DNA from: Diphasiastrum complanatum
Lineage: Eukaryota; Streptophyta; Lycopodiopsida; Lycopodiales; Lycopodiaceae
Assembly (NCBI GenBank): GCA_029204225.1
Contig: CM055102.1
Coordinates: forward strand, 46,954,870-47,018,869
DNA length: 64,000 nt
Direction: 5' to 3'
Below, piece after piece: positions 53,064 through 64,000 of this stretch (positions are counted from its first letter, which is position 1; every line of letters begins with the position of its first letter). The translations under genes were made by a program, and so were the position numbers. Under the pieces are notes generated by a model that was not told the origin of the DNA, did not search any database, and worked only from the letters and a program-made list of their open reading frames with translations.

Positions 53064-54118
53064 TACCATGCTTTGAAGGCTACTAACATCAGGTGTTTGA
53101 AGAATTCTGTGACAATTCAAGCTAGGAAGTTGTTTAGCATTGTTTTGCTATCTATTCTTGAACAGGATTTTGGCGAATGAGGTAAGAACTGATTTTTGAA
53201 ACCAGAATACTTCATTTGACTCTATTTCCTTTGTGCTAGATCCAAAGATACTGACATTATAGCTTCTTGGAAAGGTAGAAGAACCCTCTTTCCATTGCAA
53301 TTGGTTTCAATTCATTCTGATGAACCTAGTAGAAGTTATAAGCTCTTAAATAAGGGTAGGGAGAGACCCAAAACCTAAGTGGACACTTTTTGAAATGATA
53401 ACATTGCATGCATGATTCATCATTCACAATTTTTGGTAATCAATCTGAGATAGAATTAGATAAGTCAAGATTATGTTGTCATAGTCACATCATTTCACAC
53501 AAAGGGTTGTGTTTGAGTTGAATGTGTGTTTCTAAAGTGTTTTTCATTCATTTGAAACTCGTGGTAAAATTTGACATCAGAATTGTAAGTGCTTCATCAG
53601 AAGATAGAGGCTAGATTCAAATTCAAAGTGATTGATTTTCTGTTTAAGCAATGACTCACATAACTGTTGCAAGTTTTTGCATAGGATTTGGTAGAATACC
53701 CAATTGGTTTTGGTCCCTATTGTCAAAGAAAAACAACACATCAAATCCATTTATTGTGTATATCAATTCAACAAACTCGAGATCTAGACAAAATTTTGAG
53801 TCATGTAACACATTGTTTCATACAATTTGAGAGTATATGAGTCAATAGTGTTGTCTTTAAGCATTTCACACATGCCAAAAGAAGAAAGTTCCAAAATTTG
53901 TCTATACTTCAATTCAAGTTGAGAGGTTGATCTAGTTTGTCTTATTTTGGTGGAATATTTGAGACCTATCTCAAATGCAGTTGCAAGATTTTTCATAGGA
54001 TTTGGCAGTACACCCAATTGTTTTGGTTCCTATTGTAAAAAAGGAGCAGCACAGTCAATTCCTATAGTTAAAAGTATTCAATTACATAGTTGTCCAATTA
54101 CAAAGAGTCTTTACATAC
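53064..54118 (+). other. Copia-B leader with a ~310-bp duplication
   Basis: It begins with ATGCTTTGAAG as in the copia-B leader at 31197; the primer site itself is lost. The block ATAGGATTTGGTAGAATACC...TTTTGGTCCCTATTGT at 53683-53725 recurs as a diverged copy at 53994-54036. A relative lies before gag in copia element 2 (48258-48300). No coding sequence. Confidence 0.5.
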
Positions 54119-55204
54119 ATGGCATCTGTAGGAGATTTTCTCTTTGAAACTAGTGAGAGACTAAATACCTTCAACTATTCAGTTCGGAAGGATAGAATAG
54201 AATCTTTGTTGGTTCTATATGGTGTAATGGACATAGTATTAGGAATTGAAGTTGAACCCGAAGCTTATGATGAGGCTCAGAGATTCAAGAAGAGAGCAAG
54301 GATTGCTCTTCATATCATCAAATTGAACATCTCTGATGAGATGTTGAGAGAAATAAGTTCATGTACCTCAGTCAAGCAGACTTGGGAAACCATTAAGAAC
54401 AATTTTGAAGCAAAGATCACATGAAGACTACTTACTCTTAGAAATCAAATTTTTTCTAGTTTCCAAAGAGTTGATGAAAATGCTTCAAGTTAAAGATCTT
54501 CACAGAGAGATAACATACATAGGAGATACTCTAGAGATTAGTCAACTTGTTCAAGTAGTCCTTAATGGACTTAGAGAAGAGTATCAAATGTTGTGCAAAC
54601 TTATGCTATCAAGGAGGAGCTAAAGATCTTCACAGAGAGATAGCATGCATAGGAGATACTATGTATGAGAGTTAAAGATCTTCACAGAGAGACAGCATGC
54701 ATAGGAGATACTCTAGAGAACAGTCAACTTGTTCAAGTAGTCCTTAATGGACTTAGAGAAGAGTATGCAAATGTTGTGCAAACTTATGCTATCAAGGAGG
54801 AGCTACCATCTATGGAGGCTCTATATGATATTATTATTGTTGAAGAATGCAGGCAAAAGAACAAGCTGTCGAAGATCAACACACTTTCAAGGAAGGATGG
54901 CGGTTATGGCAAAGCTCACTTTTCCAAGGACAAGTCAAGAGGGAGGAGCAAGAACAAATTTTTTCAAGCCTTCACCAAGGACAAATCAAAGGACAAAGCA
55001 AAGGACAAAGACCAAGGAGGAGTAGAAGATGATTCAACTCATTCTTCTATCTTCAAGAAGAAGACTCAAGAAGATCAAGCCAATTTTAGTACCATAGAAG
55101 ATTCATGTGCAAGTTGTGGAGAGGCATCTCTCATGATGTCTAGCTTCTCCTCTTTATCCTTTAATAATATATCTTGGTATATTGATAGTGGTGCATCATC
55201 ACTA
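54119..55204 (+). pseudogene. Copia-B gag to protease start, with internal duplications
   Basis: It starts at ATG 54119 (MASVGDFLFETSERLNTFNY). Core: VMDIVLGIEVEPEAYDEAQR, ALHIIKLNISDEMLREISSC and WETIKNNFEAKIT, then TGA at 54422-54424. The segment coding VKDLHRE..CIGDTLE..QLVQVVLNGLREEY occurs at 54488-54620 and 54672-54803, with a partial third copy at 54621-54665. Then KLSKINTLSRKDGGYGKAHF, a Lys/Asp-rich stretch and WYIDSGASS, the protease active site. It ends at about 55204 in mid-protease against minus-strand gypsy DNA. Confidence 0.85.
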
Positions 55205-55700
55205 GTTGGTCTCCTCGCCCTTTGGCATACATCACATTTCCTCAGGTATTCCTCTGTATCCTTATGAATTGTTGGCCACCAGCATCTTGATTGTAGGATC
55301 TTGCGGTTAATTTCGCTAATCCGCCTTTGGTAATGATTTGTCTGGTTGGCCCCGCATTAGATATTCGACTATGTCAGCGACCCATTCCGGTACTATGTCA
55401 ACATAAAATAAGGCAGCATCGAGTAGCTCATCATCAGGTTGGGTTGCATTTTCCTTTCCCTTAAATTGTGACACATGACCTACCATGTAGTGTTGTTTTC
55501 CCTTGCGAACCACTATCCGAAAATCAAACTCCAACAACGGAAGTAACCATCTAGTGATTTTCTCTGTGTTGCAAGTTTTGTTAACAAGATAGATCAAGGG
55601 CTGATGATCCGTAAAAAAAGACAAAGTGTGTGGCCATCAGATAGTGAGAAAATTTCTTAACTGCATATATCATTGCCAGTGCTTTCTGTGGTTGAATAAT
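55205..55700 (-). pseudogene. Gypsy RNase H and integrase zinc-finger fragment
   Basis: From about 55690 down: ALAMIYAVKKFSHYLMATHF (frame-shifted), FTDHQPLIYLVNKTCN and WLLPLLEFDFRIVVRKGKQH (RNase H end of a plant gypsy pol), GHVSQFKGK, then CWWPTIHKDTEEYLRKCDVC with QRARRP (integrase HHCC). An in-frame stop lies near 55316. It abuts copia-B protease at 55204. Family relation to G2 is possible, since G2 lacks exactly these domains, but there is no overlap to test. Confidence 0.8.
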
Positions 55701-55817
55701 TCATTTTTGTATCACTGAGCTGTTGGCTTGCAAATTGGATATTTTGCATTGATTTAAGATTTAAGATTGGGGGGAGGGAGGAAGTTTGTATGTGTTGTTT
55801 TGCATTTTGAATTTTAG

Positions 55818-55932
<115 letters not shown>

Positions 55933-55951
55933 TATTTTGATTAAGATTTAG

Positions 55952-57976
55952 GCTTGGCTGGTGATAAGGAAATTAGAGAGTCCCTTGGCATGTGTTTAGA
56001 CAACAAGGGATTTCGCAAATTCATGGGCAAAGAGACATTTTGGTGGCACTTGACAAAGGCAGCCAAAAGTATGTTGGCTCCATTGGCTGCTGGCCTAGAG
56101 CAGCTACCAGATGAGGATGCATATTTTAGGCGGCAGCGCCAAATGCATTTTAAACTAGAATTTGGCAACTTGGAAAAGGAGATGAAAAATGCAAATCCTG
56201 CAAGCAAACAGCCAGGCCTACCACATGCGGCAAGACGAATTGCATACAGGTATATACATTTTGAATGCCCATCTTTTTTGTTTTTTACATATGCTCAGTG
56301 TCACAAATGGGGCTTTTCTATGTTGTAGGTGGCTGATCTCATTGAAGGACGAGCGTATTATTGACAAGATCCCTTATAAAGTTTATGACTGGCTATCCTT
56401 TGAGAGCATGCCCACTGTGTACCCCACAGATTGGCAGGAGATTGGCCTCACACAATGGGAGCTTACTAGATGCCCTTGGTGGCTTGACTACCCTAAAGGG
56501 GTTATTCCTGCTTCCGAGGAGGACATGCATGCATCATTCTAGAAGACAGTTCTCCATCACCCCACATCCCAAGATGCTCCTGCACAAGGCTCTACATTGA
56601 GAAGGAAATCAACCGCTCGTAACATTTCGGAGTCCTCACGGTCAAGAAGGAGACTACAATTGCATGTGGAGGACCCACATGAAGAGCAAGTCATGGATAT
56701 TGAATCACCACCAGCCCATACAAGTGTCCAAGAAGCTCCCAACTACATTGCAAGTTTGTTTCCCATGCTATCAATACTTTCTGTTGGTCAAATATACTCA
56801 TAATATAATTGCATGCATAGACAAGGTGCTAGACAATGACTATTTGTATTGCTTGAACACTTTGTTTTTTATTTTTAATGTAGATTTGCCTAGTGGACCT
56901 GGATCAATGTGCGCAGTTCTTGGTGATGTGGTCACCATGGCCGATGAAAAAACAAAATCTATGCGGAAAATAAAAAGACTTTTGAGCGCTCATTGTATTG
57001 CTAGATCATATGTTTGGGGAGTGCCATGTGAGGTTGTGGCAAAGTTGGTGTTTGTCAACTTTCCCACTTCACTTGGTGTAGCCTTCATCCAGGAAAAATC
57101 CATGCCCAAGTGGAATGTTTTCTCCTAGTCATTGCCCACGACATGCGCCACTATTGATGATTTGTACATTGTCGACGAGGGATGGTATGTGACACTATCT
57201 ATCACAGAACATTTTCCTTGGATTTTTATAGCAGCTGCTGAGAAGGGCTTCACCCTACACCAGTGCTTAAACGTTGTTGTGAAGAATGGGTACATTGGTC
57301 ACGCACCATTCAATAAGGTATGATCTCTTAAATGCCTTGTTAATTGTCTGCCACTATATCTAACTAACAATAATCCTTACCATCTATCAACCCAAATTGA
57401 TTCTTTTTTTTATGTGCAGATAGCATCACTCGTGTTGTCACTCTTTCACCGTGATGGATATCCCAAGCCTACACTTCACAACAAAAGGGCCAGAAAGAAT
57501 TACACCACTGGCATACCCGAACCAGACACAAATTTCATCATTGACACTCCCGATACGTACAACGCAATAGACGATAACTTTTGCAGGGGTGGTGCATAGC
57601 GGTCCCCTGAATTATGCAGGTTCATTGTCATCACTTCTATTTTTTTGAATGGAATCATCAATCCAATGTGTCTTGCACTATCGCATACATATAAGCTGAA
57701 CTTGTTCTCTTGCTGCATTGTAGATATATTATAAATCTCACAAATGAGGAGGATCTAGTTATCGATTTATTTGCCGGTACCGGTAATCTGGGAGTCGAGG
57801 CTGTTCGGTCGAACAGACACTGTGTGTGTCTAGAGAAAGATGAAGCTATGCATGAGCATTTTCTATCCAAACTCGAAGAGAGATGGACGACAAGTTGGAA
57901 TCAAGTGCTTGAGTTTATAGCAAGTCTTGAAAATAATTGTCCATTCTTGTGCAATCATCCATTCATGTGCAATTGA
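55952..57976 (+). pseudogene. Five-exon beta-class DNA (N4C/N6A) methyltransferase-like gene with three TAG stops
   Basis: Exons 55952-56249, 56329-56753, 56884-57317, 57420-57619 and 57724-57976 join in a consistent phase through four GT-AG introns of 78-130 bp. The last exon encodes LVIDLFAGTGNLGVEAV and CVCLEKDE, the SAM-binding motif I of amino-methyltransferases. It follows RSPELCRYIINL (motif X-like), the IV...X-I order of the beta class. AKLVFVNFPTSLG in exon 3 sits where the catalytic (D/N/S)PP(Y/F/W) motif IV is expected, but reads NFPT. TAG stops occur at 56540, 57126 and 57597 with coding-like sequence on both sides. An exon-1 Met is not visible, so the start may lie upstream. Most likely a pseudogene; recoding is less likely. 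Confidence 0.65.
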
Positions 57977-59995
57977 ACTCTCTAATTTGTACATGTTTGA
58001 CTTTGCACAGGGCGCAACAACAAACACATGAAGATGTGAGGTGTAATATTTTCGGCCACAATATTATTTAGTGCGATAGTTTTCCCTTATGACATCCCTA
58101 GTCCTTCGCATTCTAGAATGTGATCTCAAACAAATTTTTTTTTTTTTGATTTAGTAGAATGAACCGGGTCGACATTGCAAAACAAAGTTAACATGAGCTT
58201 ATTTTGAAGAGTTCTTATTCTTGATGTATTGAATGTACTTCTTTTTTGGAAACCAAGCACATTCTGAGTAGACCTATCTACTCTACTGAAATGTACGGTG
58301 GGTATTTTGCCATGAACCTAAACTCATTGAACCATATAGAAGATGGTTTGCCAAAAATGTTTAGAAATGTACTTGTTTGTAACATGTTTTTTATGCGCCC
58401 CACTATGATCGTTCGAAAATGTACTTGTAACACGTCCTTGCCCTTTTTACCCACGTTTTGAAGCTCATAAACGCCTTCTTTGTGTTCATGAATTTGTGTT
58501 TAGGGTTGATAGGTTTTAAATCCTCTTTCAATAAAGCCAAGCTTGAAAGTATCAAAAAGCTTTCTATGTTGCTTCTCTCATTCCTTATATTGATTCAACT
58601 CACCCTAGCCAGAAAACAACCGTGTTCAATAAGAAAGCATTTATTATCGGCACTTGAGAGTGTGTGAAGCTGGCAAATCTAGCAAGATTTTATAATTACA
58701 CCCTTCATTGCACTTTCTAGCTCTTGAATTATTGGTTTAAGTTTCTACTTACAGTGCATAAATGATATAATATGTCAGAGCTAATGTGTAACTACTTATG
58801 GGTTTGCATTGTTGAAGCAAATTAAGTTTAGAACATTTTAGAAAACAAAGTTCTTGGCATGACCTTGTATCTTCTGTTTTGACATATTCAAGTAGCATGA
58901 AATGGTAGAGATTACCCTGCTGTGCATGCAATCACTGGCACTCTCTGACAAACTAGACCTTTTGTTCCTTTGCCCCTTGATTTGTTTCACTTTTCACATC
59001 TCAACATTCAGTTTTTTGATAAGGAAAATAGATGTAGCATGAAATACAAGCTGTTATGGCAAGTCTTTGGAAGATTACCATGCACTAGCTTGGTGATTTC
59101 TGATTGAGCGTGAAAATCCTTTGTTCCAATGTTTCCAAAAATAATGAAAAATAATGAGAATAGAGTCATATAGAAACGTTAAGGTCCTAACTCCAATTTT
59201 ATGAATTGGGGGTAGACCACACGGCATTGATGGATCATCTTCACACGGCCTCTCAAGGATCACCACGTTTTTACTTTTGGTAATAAGTAGTCTTTAATTT
59301 TTCAGTGACTCTGTTATACCCAAAACAATAAATTTGACCTCAATTTGACCAACTTCCTACATTATCGTTTGAGGTGTATGTGACAAGTTAACATGGAAGG
59401 TAGACTAATCTAAGGTTGTCTAGCTTTAGATCTCAGTTTTCATTTCAATTTAGTCATATTTTGCTTTTGACTGAGCAAGACTGTCTTTTGCCAAATTTGC
59501 TTGTAGGGCTATTTTTTTAACTGTGGAAGCATATTTTACAAATACTTATGTTTTTGTGCACAACCATTCATGATAAGCTTTAATGAGATGAATTAAAGCT
59601 TTTCAACGATCTTACACGAATATTTTTAAATAAGATTCTTTACGATCGATCGATTTGCAAGGACTGTCATGACATACGACTACAGAATATACTGACTCAA
59701 TGCACTATCAGTTTTGAATCAAGTCGCACCTCCATGAATATGGCTTCTTATTAAACATTGATCATTTGAATCCAAAATACTACTAGTGGCATGTAAAACG
59801 TCTGTCCTCTTGCCCAATTGCAGCATCCGCAACATGATTCCTGAAATGCATACTATGCAGACATTTTCGTGTATCAAATCACATTAGGAATATGACCTCC
59901 ATGCTTTCAACAACAACCCATCAAAACACATTTCAATAAAATTGTACGCTACAAATACGTACTCAATTAATTGTTTCTATCCCTATACCACATTT
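57977..59995. other. Intergenic region, no gene recognised
   Basis: AT-rich sequence after the methyltransferase-like gene. AATAAA-like signals occur (for example near 58529). Open frames are short and domain-free. Confidence 0.5.
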
Positions 59996-59999
59996 TGAC

Positions 60000-61000
60000 T
60001 CAGTCACACATCCGAAAGCCTCCATCTTTCTCCGCTTTTAGAAGAACAGGAGCACCCCATGGTGACTTATTTGGCTGAATATGACCCATCTTAATATAAT
60101 TTGCAATTCGGTTAGTAATTTCTATCTCTTCTTTATGAGAAAACCGGTATGGTTGTCTAGAGATAGGGTAAATACCTAGAATTAACTCAATCATGTGGTC
60201 TACCGACCTACACGGTGGTATTCCATGAGGTAATTCAACTGAAAACACATCTTTGAATTCAGACAATATCTTATTCTTCTCAATTCGCTCTTGCTCTAAG
60301 TCTACTTATTAAAAAAATTTTGACAATTCACAAATACTTAGATGCATTTCAGAAAAATCCAAAATGGGTTTGGCAAATAAAGAATAAGCTTCATACTACG
60401 AATAAAAAATTTCCATTACATTAGCAAATGAAATCATCCCAGATGGATGTACATATCTGTCTCCAAACAGTGTAACTACTTCCTTACCCTCCTGAAAAGA
60501 GAGAACATGCTTATCAAAATCTCTATCAGGGAATTTATTAAATAACCACTCGTACCCTAGGATTATGTCCGTACTTGCTAAATCTAAAACATGGAAATCT
60601 ATTAACCCTTTGTAATCTTGGATCCAAACTGGGAGTTTTGGAACTTTTACATCCCACGTCTCCAACTCCGCACCTGAAGCTAGATATACTTTATATCTAT
60701 GGTCACTGGCTTCAGTTTCTAGGCCGAGTTTCTACACAAGACCAGGGTTAATAAAATTATGAGTAGATCCACTATCCACCAATATACTATCTTCATGTCC
60801 TTTAACTGCCAAAATCATTTATTTGGCAAGAATGAAACAATACTGAATGAACATTCACTTCACAATTAACCTTGTTAATTTCCAATTTCAGATTTCTTTT
60901 ACCTGACATCTCAATGACTTAAGCTACGACTTTCTTTCTTTCTTGGCAGAATTTCATAACGTGTACAAGCTTGCTACTCTAAAAACACGCATTTGTATTT
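60000..61000 (-). pseudogene. Gypsy zinc knuckle, protease and RT-start relic
   Basis: Minus-strand order: a degraded CCHC knuckle at about 60997-60940 (HVMKFCQERKK), retropepsin HEDSILVDSGSTHNFINPGL (about 60800-60740, DSGST intact), then VLDLASTDIILGYEWLFN (60665-60396). A stop at about 60300 is followed by the RT connector FKDVFSVELPHGIPPCRSVD, HMIELILGIYPISRQPYRFS and APVLLKAEKDGGFRMCD ending at 60000. The LP-G-PP-R-vdH pattern is typical of the gypsy RT start. It is different from G1/G2. No LTR is visible. Confidence 0.8.
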
Positions 61001-61129
61001 CTAGCCTTTTTCCGAGACATTTGTTTCTTTTGTCTAAACTCTGATGCAATTTGATCCAGTTGAGGTTTGGTTTGAACTGAAATGGGCTGGTTTGATTAGG
61101 TTTGATACTCAACTTTATCTACTCTACTT

Positions 61130-61345
61130 CATGTTGGATAACTGTTAAAACCGATAATAGTACATTCGACGAGCTACATCTGATGTTCAAAACCAATGTT
61201 CAGATCCAAAGGTGTATCCGACAATGCATTCGATGACCTAAGTCTGACAATCTGGATCCGACTCATCTAGAACTGACGAACTAGAACCGATGAACTAGAA
61301 TTAATGATCAAAATTGATTAATACATCTGATGATCTAGATTCTAC
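61130..61345. repeat. Degenerate TCTGAYGANCTAGA repeats
   Basis: Loose repetition of ATCTGATGATCTAGA, ACTGACGAACTAGAACCGA and TCCGAC-type units over about 200 bp. Period about 16-20 bp, poorly conserved. Confidence 0.4.
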
Positions 61346-61689
61346 GAGTTTACATCTGACGCCTAAAAATCCATATAACTATGTTGGCCGACAGTGTTAT
61401 TTCCACTACAAACTTTTGCAAGAACGCTCACGTCCGATTGACAATTCTCTGACAATCTTTGCTATCAGACATTCGATTCAGACAATTTTTTTATGCAAAG
61501 GACTTTCAATCCATTCCATTCCATCATACTACTGCGAATTGATCCAATCCTACTCCCATCACAACAATCAGCGGCTCACCAACAAAAATTTCATCTTTTG
61601 GTGCTAAAACACCAAGTTTCTTCTATCAAACATACGACAATATAGCTGAACCATGATCAAACATAAGAGGGCAAGAGGGAAGATTCGAT

Positions 61690-62141
61690 TGTAGGCAAGG
61701 AAAAAATCACTATTGACATAGACAAGCTTGATGAAGATAAGGAGGAAGAGCGGGACCAACAGGAGTACCAAGAGCATGACCAACAAGACCACCATGAAGA
61801 GTAAGACCGCCAACTAGAGCAGGACCATGAGGAAGAGCAACAATACCAGGCACAACAGGACCACCAGACAAAGTAGGACCAACATGAGGAGGAAGAGCAG
61901 GAGGAGGTGCATGTGGTGGATGTGAAAAATGAAGGGGCAAGTGATGAAGCTAAAGGGCCTCAAAAAGGGAAAACAACGAGGGAGAAGGCTAGGGTAGAGA
62001 AGGGTGTAACTCTGCACACTTTTGAATCTGAGACAAGTGAAGATCTGTGTGACGATACTCTGTTATCAGAGTTCTATCTCCTTAAAAAGATAAGGCGCTC
62101 CAGACCCTATAACATTAAAACTTGTGCATGCAAGATGTAAC
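61690..62141 (+). pseudogene. Acidic E/Q/D/H-rich exon of unknown gene
   Basis: One frame reads KITIDIDKLDEDKEEERDQQ, EYQEHDQQDHHEE, a TAA (61801), DRQLEQDHEEEQQYQAQQ, a TAG (61876), then DQHEEEEQEEVHVVDVKNEG and DEAKGPQKGKTTREKARVEK. It ends with SETSEDLCDDTLLSEFYLLK, KKIRRSRPYNIKTCACKM and TAA at 62138-62140. The repeat-like (D/E)QQ/EEEQ part looks like a disordered acidic region. No domain recognised. It could belong to the FCP1-like exon 1 kb downstream. Confidence 0.4.
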
Positions 62142-63089
62142 ACATGCACACTCTATTGCACTCAGTGTAGAATATTGTTACCTATTGTGTTATGAAGTGT
62201 GACCAAATTCACCGAGTGATCAGTATCACCGAAACAAGGCACTTGTTTTTTTTGTTGCTCAATGTGAATTGCATTATGGTGATGTCATTTTCTTGTTCTT
62301 ATGTGTTTGTAGCACCCACTCCTTGGTCAAAAGATGAAACTCCAATGACGACTAGGTCCCCTCGACACTAAAGACATTCTAGCTAGGGTCAGTAGGTTGG
62401 TCTTCCTCAATTTAAATGGGGTGTTATTGAACACTTACAAAACAAAACTGGATGGCCCATTTGTAAGATCCTTCAAAATAGACATAATTCAAGTGCATGA
62501 TATTTGCTATTGTTTTCTAAGGCCCGGGCTAGGATGTTTTTGAAGAAGCTAGCTGAAGTGAGAGTGCATCATTATATGGAGTAGCATGAGATATGCGAAG
62601 GTCATGAAAATATTGCAAACCTACTTCCATGAAGAAATGGAACAAAGTTTTTTCAAAGGGAACTCAAAATTTTACACAATAACACTTGCTATCACATTGT
62701 CAACAACAATGTCAAGATTGTTAAAGCATATGAGCTCAATTAACTAACAACAATGTATTCAGCAATCCAGCACAATGAAACCAGCACCACCTGCAAAATA
62801 AGTTATCAATCTTTTTCTGGTACTTTTTGAAACTATGTCAGTACCAATACAAGACTGTTTGAGACTTTCTACTAGTTATTTCATGCTATGTTAGTACCAA
62901 TTACCTCAATTTTGGTACTGTTTGGTACTATTTTAACACCAAGCTAAAACTGTTTCGAGCTATTTTGGATATCAATTCGTAATGTTTAGTACCTATTGCC
63001 TCTGTTTTGGTATATCAATTTGGTACCGTTTATATGCTCCTTAAGTTTGGGTAGTTTTTGGTAATGTCTGATATTTACCTTTTGTTTTC
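62142..63089. other. Spacer with TTTGGTACT-type repetition
   Basis: Between the acidic exon and the FCP1-like exon. From about 62815 to 63070 there is loose repetition of TTTTGGTACTGTTTGGTAC, GTTAGTACCAATTACCTC and AAACTGTTTCGAGCTATTTT. No coding domain. Confidence 0.4.
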
Positions 63090-63328
63090 GCAGATTTGCC
63101 CAAAATAAGTGTGAGGTGTGGCTTAAAGACTTCAAGGAAGTTCCTTACATCAGTGAAGATTCATGAGGGGTGCCAGTTTTTCTGAAGAACCTGCGGGAGG
63201 TATGGAAATTATGGCCAGAGTTCGATGCACCAAACACCATACTTGTAGTCGATAAACGCTACTGGTCATTAAAAAACTGTCATGTCCTTTTAGTACATCC
63301 ATGCTTATCAATGCATCTAAATATCCAT
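63090..63328 (+). pseudogene. FCP1/NIF-type CTD phosphatase-like exon, interrupted by an LTR
   Basis: After an acceptor-like TTTCGCAG (63090) the frame reads FAQNKCEVWLKDFKEVPYIS, an in-frame TGA (63164-63166), then PVFLKNLREVWKLWPEFDAP, NTILVVDKRYWSLKNC and HVLLVHPC. This resembles the C-terminal half of plant NLI-interacting-factor-like phosphatases (K-LFLKELRKVW...NTLLLDDSPYKAL-NPP-TAIFP). The DDS motif is VDK here. Coding similarity stops at 63328 where the LTR starts. Family call is by motif only. Confidence 0.45.
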
Positions 63329-63840
63329 TGTAAGCTTTGTAGGCCCCAAAAGGAGCTATTAGCCTTAAGAACAAGGTGGTTTTAGGCCCTTCAAAGTAAT
63401 TAATAAGGATAATAGGCCACTTAAGGCCAGTGTAATTAATAAGGATAATAGGCCACTTAGGGCCCAATGTAAATAATACTTAACAAGGGCTAACCATCCT
63501 TCAAGATAGTTATGTTTAGTTAAGTAAGAGCATTGTCTATAACTAGGCAAGAGACAACAATTTTTGAATCTTTTGCCTCATTTGCAAGTGAGAGCTTCTA
63601 GCCTCCTTGTGAATATGAGCTATGGGGATGTTCCTTTGTTAGGTCTCATGTGCCTTATCCACATAAATCCATGCTCATTGACATTGCTTTGTACTCTTCA
63701 TTTCATTTCTATTGTGATTCCATTGAGATTCTTGTGTTTCTAACTTTCTATGGATATGCTATCATGAATGCTTTGTACTTTTCTTGCTCTTAGATTTACT
63801 TCCATTGTAATTGCTATTAGCTTAGATTTGGCACATGACA
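63329..63840 (+). repeat. Copia 5' LTR (512 bp) at window end
   Basis: TGTAAGCTTTGTAGG ... GCACATGACA, five bases before primer site TGGTATCAGAGC at 63846-63857. The 34-bp block GTAATTAATAAGGATAATAG + GCCACTTA is tandemly duplicated at about 63395-63428 and 63431-63463. The element's coding part would lie beyond the window. Confidence 0.65.
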
Positions 63841-63845
63841 TTTCT

Positions 63846-63857
63846 TGGTATCAGAGC
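63846..63857 (+). other. Primer binding site of the window-end copia element
   Basis: TGGTATCAGAGC, initiator Met-tRNA complement; leader sequence continues to 64000 without a visible gag start. Confidence 0.85.
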
Positions 63858-64000
63858 ATAGATCCATGATTCATGATGATTCTATGTGAATTTCATTAGA
63901 TTTGATAAGTTTATTGCATTTGTAGTTTTCTTTTTGCAAATTTTTTAGTTTGAAATTTTCAAGTATGCTCAGATCAATTTTCGACATTCAATTTTGTTTT

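Noticed and set aside
58246-59266. Several ORFs of 60-70 residues
   Set aside because: Short, overlapping, without domains or matches to other parts of the window.

Overview
The window looks like nuclear DNA of a land plant with a retrotransposon-rich, AT-rich genome. The evidence is plant-type Ty1/copia elements with initiator-Met-tRNA primer sites (TGGTATCAGAGC-type), Ty3/gypsy elements with a Tat/Athila-like primer site, GT-AG introns, and long GA/CA/TA microsatellites. I saw no rRNA, tRNA, CRISPR or bacterial operon. A DUF7869-type gene and a beta-class amino-methyltransferase relic hint at a seed-free plant (bryophyte, lycophyte or fern), but that is weak inference.

Layout: 1-735, end of a copia LTR (family A) with pentanucleotide-like repeats. 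3.2-6.9 kb, gypsy element G1 (minus). 6.9-9.34 kb, two copia 3' ends fused head to head. 10.5-14.2 kb, decayed DUF7869-type gene (minus). 14.3-17.75 kb, stacked satellites: a CCCTTAGC minisatellite, a T-rich ~76-bp satellite, GC-rich palindromes, an AAAAATTCGAGTC array and microsatellites. 18.3-20.7 kb, 5'-truncated copia element 1. 20.7-23.5 kb, mostly unassigned. 23.5-30.2 kb, family-A copia pieces in both orientations, broken by a G1-type LTR. 30.5-32.1 kb, copia-B LTR, leader and gag. 32.1-38.04 kb, gypsy G2 (minus). 38.04-45.57 kb, copia D (plus) split by copia E (minus, 39295-45310). 45.6-47.2 kb, orphan gag-like ORF and a ~100-bp minisatellite. 47.2-51.95 kb, copia element 2, nearly identical to element 1. 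52.1-55.7 kb, LTR with a 148-bp GA tract, copia-B gag with internal duplications, gypsy RNase H/integrase piece. 55.95-57.98 kb, five-exon methyltransferase-like gene with three in-frame TAGs. 60.0-61.0 kb, gypsy protease/RT relic. 61.7-63.3 kb, acidic exon and FCP1/NIF-phosphatase-like exon. 63.33 kb to end, a copia LTR and leader cutting the phosphatase-like exon.

No autonomous mobile element is complete here. Copia E is the youngest-looking: two LTRs, near-identical 5-bp target duplication, open protease-integrase; it has lost the RT active-site segment. The strongest leads are the methyltransferase-like gene with phase-consistent introns, the arrays of a short motif in both orientations in two gypsy leaders, the CACACGTGTG palindrome shared by several copia LTRs and a leader, and the palindrome/tandem-repeat block at 16.1-17.1 kb.
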